The position numbers and the translations under genes are program-made. A stretch of DNA of 64,000 bases. Origin: Caldimonas brevitalea (GTDB taxonomy: Bacteria; Pseudomonadota; Gammaproteobacteria; Burkholderiales; Burkholderiaceae_C). Positions 46,624-54,895 of this stretch are shown piece after piece. The DNA is taken from NCBI RefSeq assembly GCF_001017435.1, contig NZ_CP011371.1, positions 3,224,001 to 3,288,000 on the forward strand. The letters are read 5' to 3'. Numbering within the stretch: position 1 is the first letter of the stretch; every line of letters starts with the position of its first letter. The notes under the pieces are model-generated. The model saw nothing but the letters and a program-made list of their open reading frames with translations. It was not told where the DNA came from and made no database searches.

Positions 46624-48192
46624 ATGCGGGCTGACCATTCCTCGCCCGGCCGCGCCATCGGCCCCGCCTTGCGGCGCGCAGCACGGAAGTGGCCCGACGA
46701 GCGGCAGATCGAACTCGCCCATGCGGCCGATGTCGAGGGCTGGCGAGCCGCCGCCCGGGCGCTGCTGGCCGAAGGCTGCCCGCCGGACGCGGTGCACTGG
46801 CAGGTGCGTGGCGAAGCGAGCGTAGGCCTGATCGACGGCCTGTTTCCGGCCTTGCCACTGCCCTCCCCACCCGTCGGCGACCCCGCCCCGGTGCGGGTGC
46901 CGGCCGGGTTCGTGACCCTGGCCGAACGCGCGCTGCTGCACCGCGATGCCGGGCGCCACGCACTGATGTACCGGCTGCTGTGGCGGCTCGTCCGTGAGCC
47001 CGAGCTGCGTCACGACGTGCTCGATCCCGACATGCTGGCCGCCCGGGCGCTGGGGCAGCAGGTGCGGCGCGACCTGCACAAGATGAAGGCTTTCGTGCGC
47101 TTCACCGAACGGGCGACCACGCTGGGCCCGCGCTTCGTCGCCTGGTTCGAGCCCAGCCACCACATCGTGGCCGCGGCGGCGCCGTTTTTCATGCGGCGCT
47201 TCACGACGATGCACTGGGCCATCGTGACCCCCGATCGCAGCGTGCGGTGGGACGGCGAAAGCTTGCACTTCGGGGCCGGGGCGCGCCGTGACGACGTGGT
47301 GGCCGCCGACGCGCACGAGTCGCTCTGGCTCACCTACTACGAGCACATCTTCAATCCGGCACGCCTCAAGCTGGCAGCGATGCAGGGCGAGATGCCGCGC
47401 CGCTACTGGCCCAACCTGCCGGAAGCGCGGTTGATTGCGCCGCTGGCCGCGGCCGCCCAGCACCGGGCGGAGCAAATGGTGGAGCAAACGCCGAGCGAGC
47501 CGCGACGGCAGCGCCCTGCGCTCCCGGCCGTCGTGCCGGCCGGCGGGTCGAGCAGCACCGCCGCGGCCGCCTGCCTGGCCTGCCCGCATGCCCGGCACGC
47601 GACACAAACCGTCTGGGGTGAAGGGCCGGCCACCGCGCAGGCGGTGTTGGTGGGCGAGCAGCCCGGTGACCTGGAAGACCTGCAGGGCCGGCCCTTCGTC
47701 GGTCCGGCCGGGCGACTGCTCGACCGCGCGCTGGCCGACGTGGGGCTGGACCGGCGCCAGCTGTACCTCACCAACGCCGTCAAGCACTTCCGCTACGAGC
47801 TGCGCGGCAAGCGGCGCCTACACAAGACGCCCGGCCAGCGCGAACTGGCCGCTTGCGCCGGCTGGCTGGAACACGAGCTGCGCGAGGTCACAGCGCCGTC
47901 GCTGGTCGCGCTCGGCGCGACCGCTGCGCAAGCCCTGCTGGGCCAGCGGGTGTCGGTGCAGGCGCAGCGCGGGCAGTGGCACACACGAGCCGACGGGCGG
48001 CGGGTGCTGGTCACCTGGCACCTGGCCGCCTTGTTGCGCATGCCGGAGCCGGCCCGCGCCGAGGCGTATCGCGTCTGGGTGCAAGACCTGTCCCAGCTGG
48101 TCGGCGCGGCCAACGCTCAGGAGCAAAAAGGGACGACAGCCCACTCACGTGCCGCTACGTCGTTTACCGGTTCCACAAGCACCCGGGAATAG
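46624..48192 (+). CDS. udgX: DUF4130-UdgX fusion, uracil-DNA-binding protein
   Basis: 522 residues from ATG 46624 with GGGGAG seven bases upstream. The first about 290 residues match the DUF4130/TIGR03915 partner of the radical-SAM protein (ALLHRDAGRHALMYRLLWRL, DLHKMKAFVRFTE, FVAWFEPSHHIV, YYEHIFNPARLK). The C-terminal about 200 residues are UdgX: Cys pair CLACPHARHAT for the Fe-S cluster, GEQPGDLEDLQGRPFVGPAG, YLTNAVKHFRYELRGKRRLHKTPGQRE and the final TWHLAALLR. His400 in K-R-R-L-H is the residue that in UdgX forms a covalent bond to the abasic sugar after uracil release; the usual motif is K-R-R-I-H. Expected to trap uracil in DNA. Confidence 0.92.
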   Translation: MRADHSSPGRAIGPALRRAARKWPDERQIELAHAADVEGWRAAARALLAEGCPPDAVHWQVRGEASVGLIDGLFPALPLPSPPVGDPAPVRVPAGFVTLAERALLHRDAGRHALMYRLLWRLVREPELRHDVLDPDMLAARALGQQVRRDLHKMKAFVRFTERATTLGPRFVAWFEPSHHIVAAAAPFFMRRFTTMHWAIVTPDRSVRWDGESLHFGAGARRDDVVAADAHESLWLTYYEHIFNPARLKLAAMQGEMPRRYWPNLPEARLIAPLAAAAQHRAEQMVEQTPSEPRRQRPALPAVVPAGGSSSTAAAACLACPHARHATQTVWGEGPATAQAVLVGEQPGDLEDLQGRPFVGPAGRLLDRALADVGLDRRQLYLTNAVKHFRYELRGKRRLHKTPGQRELAACAGWLEHELREVTAPSLVALGATAAQALLGQRVSVQAQRGQWHTRADGRRVLVTWHLAALLRMPEPARAEAYRVWVQDLSQLVGAANAQEQKGTTAHSRAATSFTGSTSTRE

Positions 48193-48348
48193 CCCGGCCT
48201 ACCCTCGCCCCGTCCCGCACACGTCGAAGCGACGACCAGGGCCTGCGAACAGGCACTGGACGGGACGCGAAAGTGTCGACTGCGCGCAAGCGTCGCCGCT
48301 GGCTTTCGCTCGTCCTGAGTCATCACAAACAAGTTCGAAAGGAACGCC

Positions 48349-49581
48349 ATGACACCGATTAGGAGGATGGCAATGTCGCCAGTGGCCCAAGCGGCCGCGA
48401 CCCTGCTGTCATTCGCCTTCGCCGCGCCAGCCGCTCACGCGCACGGCGCGCCCGAATACCCCCTCAGCCGCCAGTACAGCTGCAACAAGGACCGCAACCA
48501 GCCGGCCTGCCAGGCGGCGATCGCCTTCGGCGGCGAACAAGCCATCTACGACTGGAACGGCGTGCGGCAAGGCAACGCCAACGGCAACCATCAGGCGGTG
48601 GTGCCGGACGGCACGCTGTGCGCCGGCGGCGGCGAGGAGTTCAAGGGCTTCGACCTGGCGCGCAACGACTGGCGCGCCACCTCCTGGGCCCCGGGCTCTG
48701 ACGGCCGCTACGAGTTCCGCTACAACGCCACCGCGCCCCACCGGTCGCAGTACTGGCGCTTCTACCTGACCCGCGCCGGCTTCCAGCCAGGCGCGCGGCC
48801 GTTGCGCTGGGGTGACCTCGACCTGGTGGCCGAGGTGCCGGGCAGCCAGGTGCAGCTCACCGGCGACAAGAAATACGTGATGCGGCTGCAGCTGCCGCAG
48901 CGCTCCGGCCGCCATGTGCTGTATGCCGTCTGGCAGCGCGGCGACAGCCCCGAGGCCTTCTATTCCTGCTCCGACGTCAACTTCGGCGGCGACAGCGGCA
49001 CGCCACCGCCGACCAATCTGCAGCAGCTGGGCGAAGTGGTCGCGCGGCGCACCCTGCCGGTCAACGCGGTGGTCAAGCTGCGCGTGTTCGGACGCGACGG
49101 CGGCGACCTCGAGACGCACAGCTACACGGTGGCCTCCGGCTCGACCGGCGCCGCCCAGTGGCTCGCACAGCTCGCCCGCGTCGTGAACCAACGCTCCGCC
49201 CATGTGCGGGTGGGTGAACTGCAAAACGGCAACGTCGTGGTGCCCAACGGCGACACCACGCTGCAGGTCTACGCCCTGACCGCCGACAGCGGCGTGCGCT
49301 TCCAGCTCGACACCGAACTGCCGCCGGGCAATCCGCCGCCCCCGCCGCCGCCTCCTCCTCCCCCGCCGCCGGCCCCCCCGCCCTCGGGGCCCACCCCTCC
49401 GCCCCCGCCGCCGCCCACGCCGCCTGGCCAGGTGTCGGCCTGGAAGGAAGGCGTCAGCTACACGGCCGGCCAGGTCGTCAGCTACAAGGGACGCAACTAC
49501 CGCTGCGTGCAGGGCCACACCGCCTGGGCCGGTGCGGGCTGGACGCCGGAGGTGTCGGCCACCTTGTGGCGCCCGCTCTGA
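48349..49581 (+). CDS. AA10 lytic polysaccharide monooxygenase (GbpA/CbpD-like) with CBM5/12
   Basis: 410 residues. Two ATGs have ribosome sites (48349 with AAGGA, 48373 with AGGAGG); 48349 is chosen because the leader then has Arg-Arg. Cleavage after A-H-A leaves His32 at the mature N-terminus, half of the copper-binding histidine brace; the other is His in TAPHRSQYWRF. The segment ACQAAIAFGGEQAIYDWNGV...GNANGNHQAVVPDGTLCAGG is typical of GbpA/CbpD. Residues about 225-310 match GbpA domain 2. A Pro-rich linker precedes a CBM5/12 module (WKEGVSYTAGQVVSYKGRNYRCVQGHTAWAG pattern). Predicted to oxidise crystalline chitin and help the GH18 enzyme. Confidence 0.94.
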   Translation: MTPIRRMAMSPVAQAAATLLSFAFAAPAAHAHGAPEYPLSRQYSCNKDRNQPACQAAIAFGGEQAIYDWNGVRQGNANGNHQAVVPDGTLCAGGGEEFKGFDLARNDWRATSWAPGSDGRYEFRYNATAPHRSQYWRFYLTRAGFQPGARPLRWGDLDLVAEVPGSQVQLTGDKKYVMRLQLPQRSGRHVLYAVWQRGDSPEAFYSCSDVNFGGDSGTPPPTNLQQLGEVVARRTLPVNAVVKLRVFGRDGGDLETHSYTVASGSTGAAQWLAQLARVVNQRSAHVRVGELQNGNVVVPNGDTTLQVYALTADSGVRFQLDTELPPGNPPPPPPPPPPPPPAPPPSGPTPPPPPPPTPPGQVSAWKEGVSYTAGQVVSYKGRNYRCVQGHTAWAGAGWTPEVSATLWRPL

Positions 49582-49619
49582 CGATGAGCGCGCGGTGGAA
49601 GGCGTCGGATACACTTGCG

Positions 49620-49775
49620 CCCGTCATTGGGGAGTAGCGTCCCTCCTTCCACCGGTCGAGAGGGGCTTGCGTCAACAGACTTGCTCGTGACGAGCATGGC
49701 GCAAGCGGTCCCGGACTTTGCGAGACCTTTGACTGCATCGCCTCGGCACGGGCCGGGAGGCGGTGCAGTCATTCG
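49620..49775 (+). ncRNA. yybP-ykoY manganese riboswitch
   Basis: The hallmark loop TTGGGGAGTAGC is at 49628-49639 and the second conserved stretch GCGAGACCTTTGACTGC at 49720-49736, with GC-rich paired segments between. The 3' part folds into a strong hairpin (49731-49744 with 49757-49770, 14 pairs with one wobble) that includes GGGAGG. It lies in the leader of a UPF0016 family gene, the usual partner of this riboswitch. The element senses Mn2+ and turns the gene on. Confidence 0.85.
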
Positions 49776-49799
49776 TGTCACGCCGGCCCCGGACTTCAG

Positions 49800-50375
49800 A
49801 TGCAAGCTTTTCTCGTTTCGACCGGCGTCGTCGCGTTGGCCGAAGTCGGCGACAAGACCCAGTTGCTGGCCTTCCTCCTCGCCGCCAAATTCCGCCGCCC
49901 CGTGCCCATCGTGCTGGGCATCCTCGCGGCCACCCTGCTCAACCACGCGGCCGCCGGCGCGCTCGGCGCCTGGATCACCTCGGTGCTGGGCCCGCGCACG
50001 CTGCGCTGGGGCCTCGGGCTGTCGTTTCTCGCGATGGCCGCCTGGACCCTGGTGCCCGACCGGCTCGACGAAAGCGACACGCAGCTGGCGCGACACGGCG
50101 TGTTCGTCACCACCTTTTTGACGTTTTTCCTGGCCGAGATGGGCGACAAGACGCAGGTCGCGACGATCGCGCTCGCGGCGCAGTACCAGGCCATGGGAGC
50201 CGTGGTCGCCGGCACCACCCTCGGCATGATGCTGGCGAACGTGCCCGCCGTGTACCTGGGCGACCGCATCGCGCACCGCCTGCCGGTGCGTGCCATCCAT
50301 GCCGTCGCGGCGCTGGTGTTTGCGGTGCTCGGCGTCGCCACCCTGCTGGGCGCGGGCGAGCGGCTCGGCTTCTGA
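49800..50375 (+). CDS. UPF0016/GDT1-family manganese exporter
   Basis: 191 residues, six hydrophobic segments. The two family signature motifs are present, E-V-G-D-K-T-Q at residues 15-21 and E-M-G-D-K-T-Q in the second half, in two inverted three-helix repeats. Members (TMEM165, Gdt1p, bacterial MneA/Mnx) move Mn2+ or Ca2+ out of the cytosol. The yybP-ykoY riboswitch upstream supports Mn2+ export. Convergent with nudK 49 bases downstream. Confidence 0.93.
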   Translation: MQAFLVSTGVVALAEVGDKTQLLAFLLAAKFRRPVPIVLGILAATLLNHAAAGALGAWITSVLGPRTLRWGLGLSFLAMAAWTLVPDRLDESDTQLARHGVFVTTFLTFFLAEMGDKTQVATIALAAQYQAMGAVVAGTTLGMMLANVPAVYLGDRIAHRLPVRAIHAVAALVFAVLGVATLLGAGERLGF

Positions 50376-50424
50376 GCACGGTGCCGGCGTGACCGGGCCG
50401 CCGGTTGCCGCCGTCTCGTTCGAC

Positions 50425-51006
50425 TCAACCGGCCAGGTGCAGCGCGGCGTACTGCAGCAGCATGATGGTCTTGCCGTCCACGATGTCGCCGCGCTCGATC
50501 ATGGCCAGCGCCTCCCGCAAGGGCAGTTCCAGGACTTCGATGTCCTCGCCTTCGTCTTCCATGCCGCCGCCTTCGCCCACGCGCAACGCGGCGGTGTACG
50601 GCGCGACGAAGAAGTGCAGCTTCTCGGTGACCGACCCGGGGCTCATGTAGGCCTCGAACACCTTGCGCACCGGCCCGATCCGGTAGCCCGTTTCTTCCTC
50701 GACCTCGGCACGGATGCGTTCCTCGGGGCTGGCGTCGTCGAGCAGCCCGGCGGCCGCCTCGATCATCAGATCATCGTGGCCGTTGACGAAGGCCGGGAAG
50801 CGGAACTGACGGGTCAGGACCACCGTGCCGCGCGCCACGTCGTGCAGCAGCAGCGTGGCGCCGTTGCCGCGGTCGTAGGTCTCGCGGGCCATCGACTGCC
50901 ACCGGCCGTCCCGGCGCTGCCATTCGAAGTGCGTTTTCTTCAGCACGTACCAGTCGTCCGACAGCAGTTGAACGTCCGTCACCCTCACTCGCTCGGCGAT
51001 GCTCAT
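50425..51006 (-). CDS. nudK: NudK-type Nudix hydrolase (GDP-mannose pyrophosphatase)
   Basis: 193 residues; AAAGGAAGG six bases before ATG 51006. Very close to NudK throughout: [50 protein letters not shown] and the C-terminal [14 protein letters not shown]. The Nudix box is [22 protein letters not shown], with the catalytic E-x-x-E-E-x-G intact; the Arg of the R-E pair is Ala. NudK hydrolyses GDP-mannose and related sugar nucleotides. It diverges from a DeoR-family gene, with repeated TTCGTGCAA sites in the 176-base region, so it is probably repressed by that regulator. Confidence 0.92.
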   Translation of the reverse strand: MSIAERVRVTDVQLLSDDWYVLKKTHFEWQRRDGRWQSMARETYDRGNGATLLLHDVARGTVVLTRQFRFPAFVNGHDDLMIEAAAGLLDDASPEERIRAEVEEETGYRIGPVRKVFEAYMSPGSVTEKLHFFVAPYTAALRVGEGGGMEDEGEDIEVLELPLREALAMIERGDIVDGKTIMLLQYAALHLAG

Positions 51007-51033
51007 GGCCTTCCTTTCGCTTGAAAAGCGGTG

Positions 51034-51063
51034 AGGCTATCCGACGCATTCGTGAAACGTCAA
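51034..51063 (-). promoter_or_regulatory. Promoter of nudK
   Basis: On the minus strand TTGACG (51058-51063), 17-base spacer, ATAGCC (51035-51040). A TTCGTGAAA operator copy (51049-51057) lies inside the spacer. Confidence 0.55.
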
Positions 51064-51152
51064 GGCTATTCGTGCAAGTTCGTGCAATCACCTCTGGCCT
51101 GACTTCGCGATTACGCCGCTACCAGCGGTTCAATTCGTGCAACTTCGTGCAG
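51049..51152. promoter_or_regulatory. Array of five TTCGTGCAA-type operator sites
   Basis: TTCGTGAAA at 51049, TTCGTGCAA at 51069, 51079 and 51134, TTCGTGCAG at 51144. Spacings are 20, 10, 55 and 10 bases, so sites lie on about the same face of the helix. They flank the promoters of nudK and the deoR-type gene. DeoR-family repressors are known to bind such short direct repeats. Confidence 0.75.
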
Positions 51153-51182
51153 ACACTTTACGACTTGCGGCATACTCGCGCG

Positions 51183-51941
51183 ATGCTGACCGAGCAACGT
51201 AAACAACACATCCTCGCCGTGCTGAAGCGCGACGGCCGGGTCGTCGCCAAGACGCTCGGCCAGGAGCTGGGCCTGTCGGAAGACACGATCCGACGCGACT
51301 TGCGTGAGCTGGCGCGTGCCGGCCTGCTGCAGCGGGTGCACGGCGGCGCCCTGCCCGCCTCGCCCGCCGTCGCCACGCTGAACGTGCGCGAACACCTGTG
51401 CGCCACTGAAAAAATCGCACTGGGCCGTGCGGCGGCGCGACTGATACGTCCCGGGCAGCTCGTGTTCGTCGACGGTGGCACGACCACACAACAACTCGTG
51501 CGGCACCTGCCAGCGGGGCTGCGCGCCACCATCGTCACCCACAGTCCGATCATCGCCGCCGAGCTGGCCGAGCAGCCGGAGATCGAGGTGGTGTTGATCG
51601 GCGGGCGTCTGTACAAGCACTCGATGGTCAGTGTCGGCGCCGCGGCGGTGGAGGCCATCGGGCGCATCCGTGCCGATCTCTACCTGATGGGCATCACCGG
51701 CTTGCACGCCGAGGCCGGCCTGAGCACTGGTGATCTGGAAGAGGCCTACATCAAACGCGCCCTGATGGCCCAGGCGGCCGAAACCGTGGCGCTGGCGTCG
51801 AGCGACAAGCTCGGCCGCGCCTCTGCCTATTGCATTGCCCCGGTGACGGCGCTGACGTCATTGCTGGTGTCGACGCAGGCGGACGAGGCAGCGGTGGCGC
51901 CTTTGCGCGCGCTGGGGCTGCAGGTGGACCGCGCCGACTGA
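51183..51941 (+). CDS. DeoR-family transcription repressor
   Basis: 252 residues from the ATG at 51183. N-terminal HTH_DeoR: EQRKQHILAVLKRDGRVVAKTLGQELGLSEDTIRRDLRELARAGLLQRVHGGALP. C-terminal DeoRC sugar-phosphate sensor with VDGGTTTQQLVRHLP, GGRLYKHSMVSVGAAAVEAI and ASSDKLG, the last being the phosphosugar-binding signature. CATACT at 51171-51176 ends six bases before the ATG, and no ribosome site exists, so translation is probably leaderless. TTCGTGCAA sites cover the -35 region, implying autoregulation. The effector may be a sugar phosphate linked to GDP-mannose turnover (inference). Confidence 0.9.
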   Translation: MLTEQRKQHILAVLKRDGRVVAKTLGQELGLSEDTIRRDLRELARAGLLQRVHGGALPASPAVATLNVREHLCATEKIALGRAAARLIRPGQLVFVDGGTTTQQLVRHLPAGLRATIVTHSPIIAAELAEQPEIEVVLIGGRLYKHSMVSVGAAAVEAIGRIRADLYLMGITGLHAEAGLSTGDLEEAYIKRALMAQAAETVALASSDKLGRASAYCIAPVTALTSLLVSTQADEAAVAPLRALGLQVDRAD

Positions 51942-51968
51942 GGTGCGGGACCCGTCCGGGCGGCAGAT

Positions 51969-52445
51969 TCAGTAGGCGATCAGCGGCGAGCCGCCGGTGC
52001 GCTGCGAGCCGCCGTCGGCCGCCGGCGGCATGCCGACCGGTGTGACGGTCTTGAGGAGGTTCTGCAGGGCTGCCAAGTCGACGGGCTTGGCGAGGTGGTG
52101 GTGGAAGCCCGCACGTTGCGCCTCGCGCTTGTCGGTCTCCGAGCAGAAGGCCGTCATCGCGATCAGCAAGGGCGGGCGGTCGCCACGGCGGCCGAGTTCA
52201 CGCGCGACCTCGTAGCCGCTCAGCTGCGGCAGCCCGATGTCGAGCAACATCACGGTGGGCCGGAGTTCGCTGGCCGCTTCCAGCCCTTCACGGCCGTCGT
52301 AGGCGACGCGTACCGAATACCCTCCCATGCTCAACAGCAAGGCGAGGCTTTCGGCGGAGTCTCGGTTGTCATCGACCACCAGCACGCTCACTGGAGCGTG
52401 GGAGCTTGCATGGGGAGACGTCGTTGGAGGGGAAGACTGGTTCAT
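51969..52445 (-). CDS. Single-domain response regulator (CheY-like)
   Basis: 158 residues from the ATG at 52445; the frame's extension to 52628 is not pilot-coded like the rest. Receiver domain at about 20-140 with VDDNRDSAESLALLLSMGG, phospho-acceptor Asp69 in VMLLDIGLPQLSGYE, Thr in AMTAFCSE and Lys in HLAKPVD. No output domain; the last 15 residues are a flexible tail. Sequence style (DNRDSAESLALLL, LLDIGLPxLSGYEVAR) is that of receivers fused to hybrid kinases, such as the C-terminal receiver at 21529, so it may be a stand-alone phosphate sink or relay for such a kinase. Confidence 0.87.
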   Translation of the reverse strand: MNQSSPPTTSPHASSHAPVSVLVVDDNRDSAESLALLLSMGGYSVRVAYDGREGLEAASELRPTVMLLDIGLPQLSGYEVARELGRRGDRPPLLIAMTAFCSETDKREAQRAGFHHHLAKPVDLAALQNLLKTVTPVGMPPAADGGSQRTGGSPLIAY

Positions 52446-52664
52446 AGCGGGCGGGACCACCAACGAAACATGCAAATTCCATACCGCGATGGTGCGCTGG
52501 CTGGAAAAACGAGGCGCTGAGCCATGTCCTATGGCTCGCACAGGGGGCCGCCGGGGACGTAGCACCCGGCCTGTCAGGCGGCCGCCGTAAGCATTACTGG
52601 AACCGCCCTGTAGAAGTTGCGGCGGCACCAGCCCCGGCCCCGTGAGGTCCGGGCGACCGACCGT

Positions 52665-52994
52665 TCAGTGCAGTCGCTGGCGCAACTCGCCGACCTCCCG
52701 ACCGGCCTCGGCGATGGCATTGCCCAGTGCCGGGTTGACCCCTTCGCTGCGTTCACAGGCCTGACGCGCCTCGTTGATCAGGTCTTCGAGGTCGCTCAAA
52801 TGGTCGCCGATCGCATAGCGGTCGTTTTCCAGCAGATATTCATATTTGGCTTCGTCCGACTCCTCGTCGAGTTGTCGCACGCAGTCCTTCACCTCTTGCG
52901 GCACCGATGGGTCGGCTTCGCAGACGTCGGCTGCCTGGTCGATGATGCTGCCGATGCGGACCAGTCGCTCCTCGACCTCACGTTCCGTGTTCAT
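52665..52994 (-). CDS. Small acidic helical protein, hypothetical
   Basis: 109 residues from the ATG at 52994, with AAGGAG seven bases upstream. Strongly acidic and predicted all-helical (EREVEERLVRIGSIIDQAADVCEADPSVPQEVKDCVRQLDEESDEAKYEYLLENDRYAIGDHLSDLEDLINEARQACE pattern). Three Cys. I do not recognise the family with confidence. Neighbours are a receiver protein (same strand, 219 bases away) and the divergent glgC. Confidence 0.68.
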   Translation of the reverse strand: MNTEREVEERLVRIGSIIDQAADVCEADPSVPQEVKDCVRQLDEESDEAKYEYLLENDRYAIGDHLSDLEDLINEARQACERSEGVNPALGNAIAEAGREVGELRQRLH

Positions 52995-53471
52995 GCCCTG
53001 CTCCTTCTGGCGCCCGCCCCGCGGTCGGGATCGCATTGCTGCCACGGTTCTCGCAATCCACGTACCCGCAGCGACCCCGCAGCCTTTGCGGAATCACCGG
53101 TAAGAGTGAGTGGTGAAACAGGGCAGGCTTGAAGGTGATTGCTGCGCCGCCGCATGGCACAACGGGCCGCAGAGGCCCGCGGGATATAGGCACACCGCTT
53201 GCGCTTGCATCGGCACGTAGCGAGGCGTGAACCGATGCAAGCGTCCGTTGCCGGGAGGGAACGGACGGGTCTCGAATCCCGGGGCCCGCTGGGCTCTCAA
53301 GCAGGATGGTAAGGATGTGAAGTTGTCCCATTCTGCCACGTTTCGCCAACGCTCCTGTGCACTGCCGCGGCCGTATCTCGGCCGTGTCATCTAACAGGTC
53401 GTGGTCTCGCCGTTCCAGGGGAAGCCGCGAGCCCGACACGATATTCAACCTCTGCAGATAGGGAGTACTTC
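52995..53471. other. Long structured intergenic region upstream of glgC
   Basis: 477 bases without a gene. It holds a 12-pair inverted repeat at 53202-53243 with a nested four-pair stem, a second hairpin at 53243-53266 (GTCCGTT/AACGGAC) and several GGA triplets in loops or single-stranded parts (loop GCCGGGAGGG; AGGATGGTAAGGATG at 53303-53317). No promoter hexamers were convincing. Confidence 0.5.
53202..53243. other. Stem-loop, 12-pair inverted repeat
   Basis: CGCTTGCATCGG at 53202-53213 pairs perfectly with CCGATGCAAGCG at 53232-53243; CACG/CGTG extends the stem inside, leaving loop TAGCGAGG. In the leader region of glgC, 229 bases before its start codon. Confidence 0.6.
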
Positions 53472-54731
53472 ATGATCGCTGGTAAGAACGTTCTTGCCTT
53501 TGTGATGGCGGGGGGCGAAGGCTCGCGCCTGCACCCGCTCACGGTCGACCGCTGCAAGCCGTCCGTCCCCTTCAACGGCAAACACCGCATCGTCGACTTC
53601 GTCCTGAGCAACCTGGTCAATTCCGAGATCTATTCGATCTATTTGTTGGTCCAGTACAAGTCGCAATCGCTGATCGAGCATGTGCGCCAGTCCTGGACGA
53701 TGACACGTTTCATCCCTCAGCACTTCGTCACCGTGGTCCCGCCGCAGATGCGCAACGGCCCGCAGTGGTTCCAGGGCACCGCCGACGCGGTCTACCAGAA
53801 CCTGCACCTGATGGAGACCTTGCAACCCGATTTGGTGGCCGTGTTCGGCGCCGATCACATCTACCGCATGGACGTGCGCCAGATGATCAAGTTCCACCTG
53901 GACAGCCAGGCCGACGTCTCGGTCGCGACGCTGCCGGTGCCGCTGGAACAAGCCTCGTCGTTCGGCATCGTCGACATCGACGCCCAGCATCGCATCCGCG
54001 AGTTCCAGGAAAAGCCCAAGAGCGCGAAGTCGATGCCGAACCGCCCCGGCCATGCCCTCGCGTCGATGGGCAACTACATCTTCAACGCCGAGGTGCTCAA
54101 GCGCGAACTGCAGCGCGCCCACGACAGCGGCGAGAGCGACTTCGGCAAGCATCTGCTCCCGCGCATGCTGAAGTCGCACCGCTTGTTCGCCTACGACTTC
54201 GACACCAACGTGATCCCGGGCACGCAGTCGTACGAGGAACAAGGCTATTGGCGCGACGTCGGCACCATCGACGCCTACTTCGACGCCCACTTCGACACCC
54301 TGGGCGCCACGCCCAAATTCCGCATGACCAACGCCCAGTGGCCGATCTATGCAAGCCCCGACCAGGCCGAGTCGGCCCAGATCGAACGCGGCTTCATCAA
54401 CCACTCGACCATCGGCTCCGGCAGCATCATCGACGGTGCGTATCTCGACCACGCGATGCTGCGGCGCTCGGTGCGTGTGGAGCAGGACGCCAAGCTGGAA
54501 CATTGCATCCTGATGGAACGCACGGTGGTCAGCCGCGGCGCCCGGGTGCGACGCGCCATCATCGACCAGGACAACTTCATCCCGCCCGGCGAGAGCATCG
54601 GCTACGACCTCGAAAAAGACCGCCAGCGTTTCCATGTCAGCGAGGGCGGCATCGTGGTGGTGCCCAAATGCTATTTCGAGCGGGGCTCGGCACCCGCGGC
54701 CGTACGTGAACGCGCCACGGTGCTGGGCTGA
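53472..54731 (+). CDS. glgC: Glucose-1-phosphate adenylyltransferase (ADP-glucose pyrophosphorylase)
   Basis: 419 residues; AGGGAG ten bases before the ATG. Nucleotidyltransferase motif [37 protein letters not shown] at the N-terminus, [23 protein letters not shown] (catalytic Asp), [10 protein letters not shown] and the C-terminal left-handed beta helix ([25 protein letters not shown]). It makes ADP-glucose from glucose-1-phosphate and ATP, the committed step of glycogen synthesis. First gene of the glycogen/trehalose cluster. Confidence 0.96.
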   Translation: MIAGKNVLAFVMAGGEGSRLHPLTVDRCKPSVPFNGKHRIVDFVLSNLVNSEIYSIYLLVQYKSQSLIEHVRQSWTMTRFIPQHFVTVVPPQMRNGPQWFQGTADAVYQNLHLMETLQPDLVAVFGADHIYRMDVRQMIKFHLDSQADVSVATLPVPLEQASSFGIVDIDAQHRIREFQEKPKSAKSMPNRPGHALASMGNYIFNAEVLKRELQRAHDSGESDFGKHLLPRMLKSHRLFAYDFDTNVIPGTQSYEEQGYWRDVGTIDAYFDAHFDTLGATPKFRMTNAQWPIYASPDQAESAQIERGFINHSTIGSGSIIDGAYLDHAMLRRSVRVEQDAKLEHCILMERTVVSRGARVRRAIIDQDNFIPPGESIGYDLEKDRQRFHVSEGGIVVVPKCYFERGSAPAAVRERATVLG

Positions 54732-54795
54732 CCTGGCGACCGAGCGGGTCGGGGCTGACACCGTCACCAGAACCGGGGGTGGCATGCTGGTATCG

Positions 54796-54886
54796 TGAAT
54801 TGGAAGTTCGTCGATGCATCCGCGAACCCACGCTGCTCCTCTCGCCGTGGTGTCGGCCGGCAGCGCATCCCAGCACTTCCAATTCA
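54796..54886. promoter_or_regulatory. 12-base inverted repeat in the glgX leader
   Basis: TGAATTGGAAGT at 54796-54807 and ACTTCCAATTCA at 54875-54886, perfect complements 67 bases apart. The right arm abuts the AGGGGA ribosome site of glgX, whose ATG is at 54896. Confidence 0.6.
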
Positions 54887-54895
54887 GGGGACTAG

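Noticed and set aside
53266..53300. tRNA/tmRNA-like T-arm (GGGTCTCGAATCCC)
   Set aside because: The loop is TCTCGAAT rather than TTCRANY, and no acceptor, D-arm or anticodon stem pairs around it.
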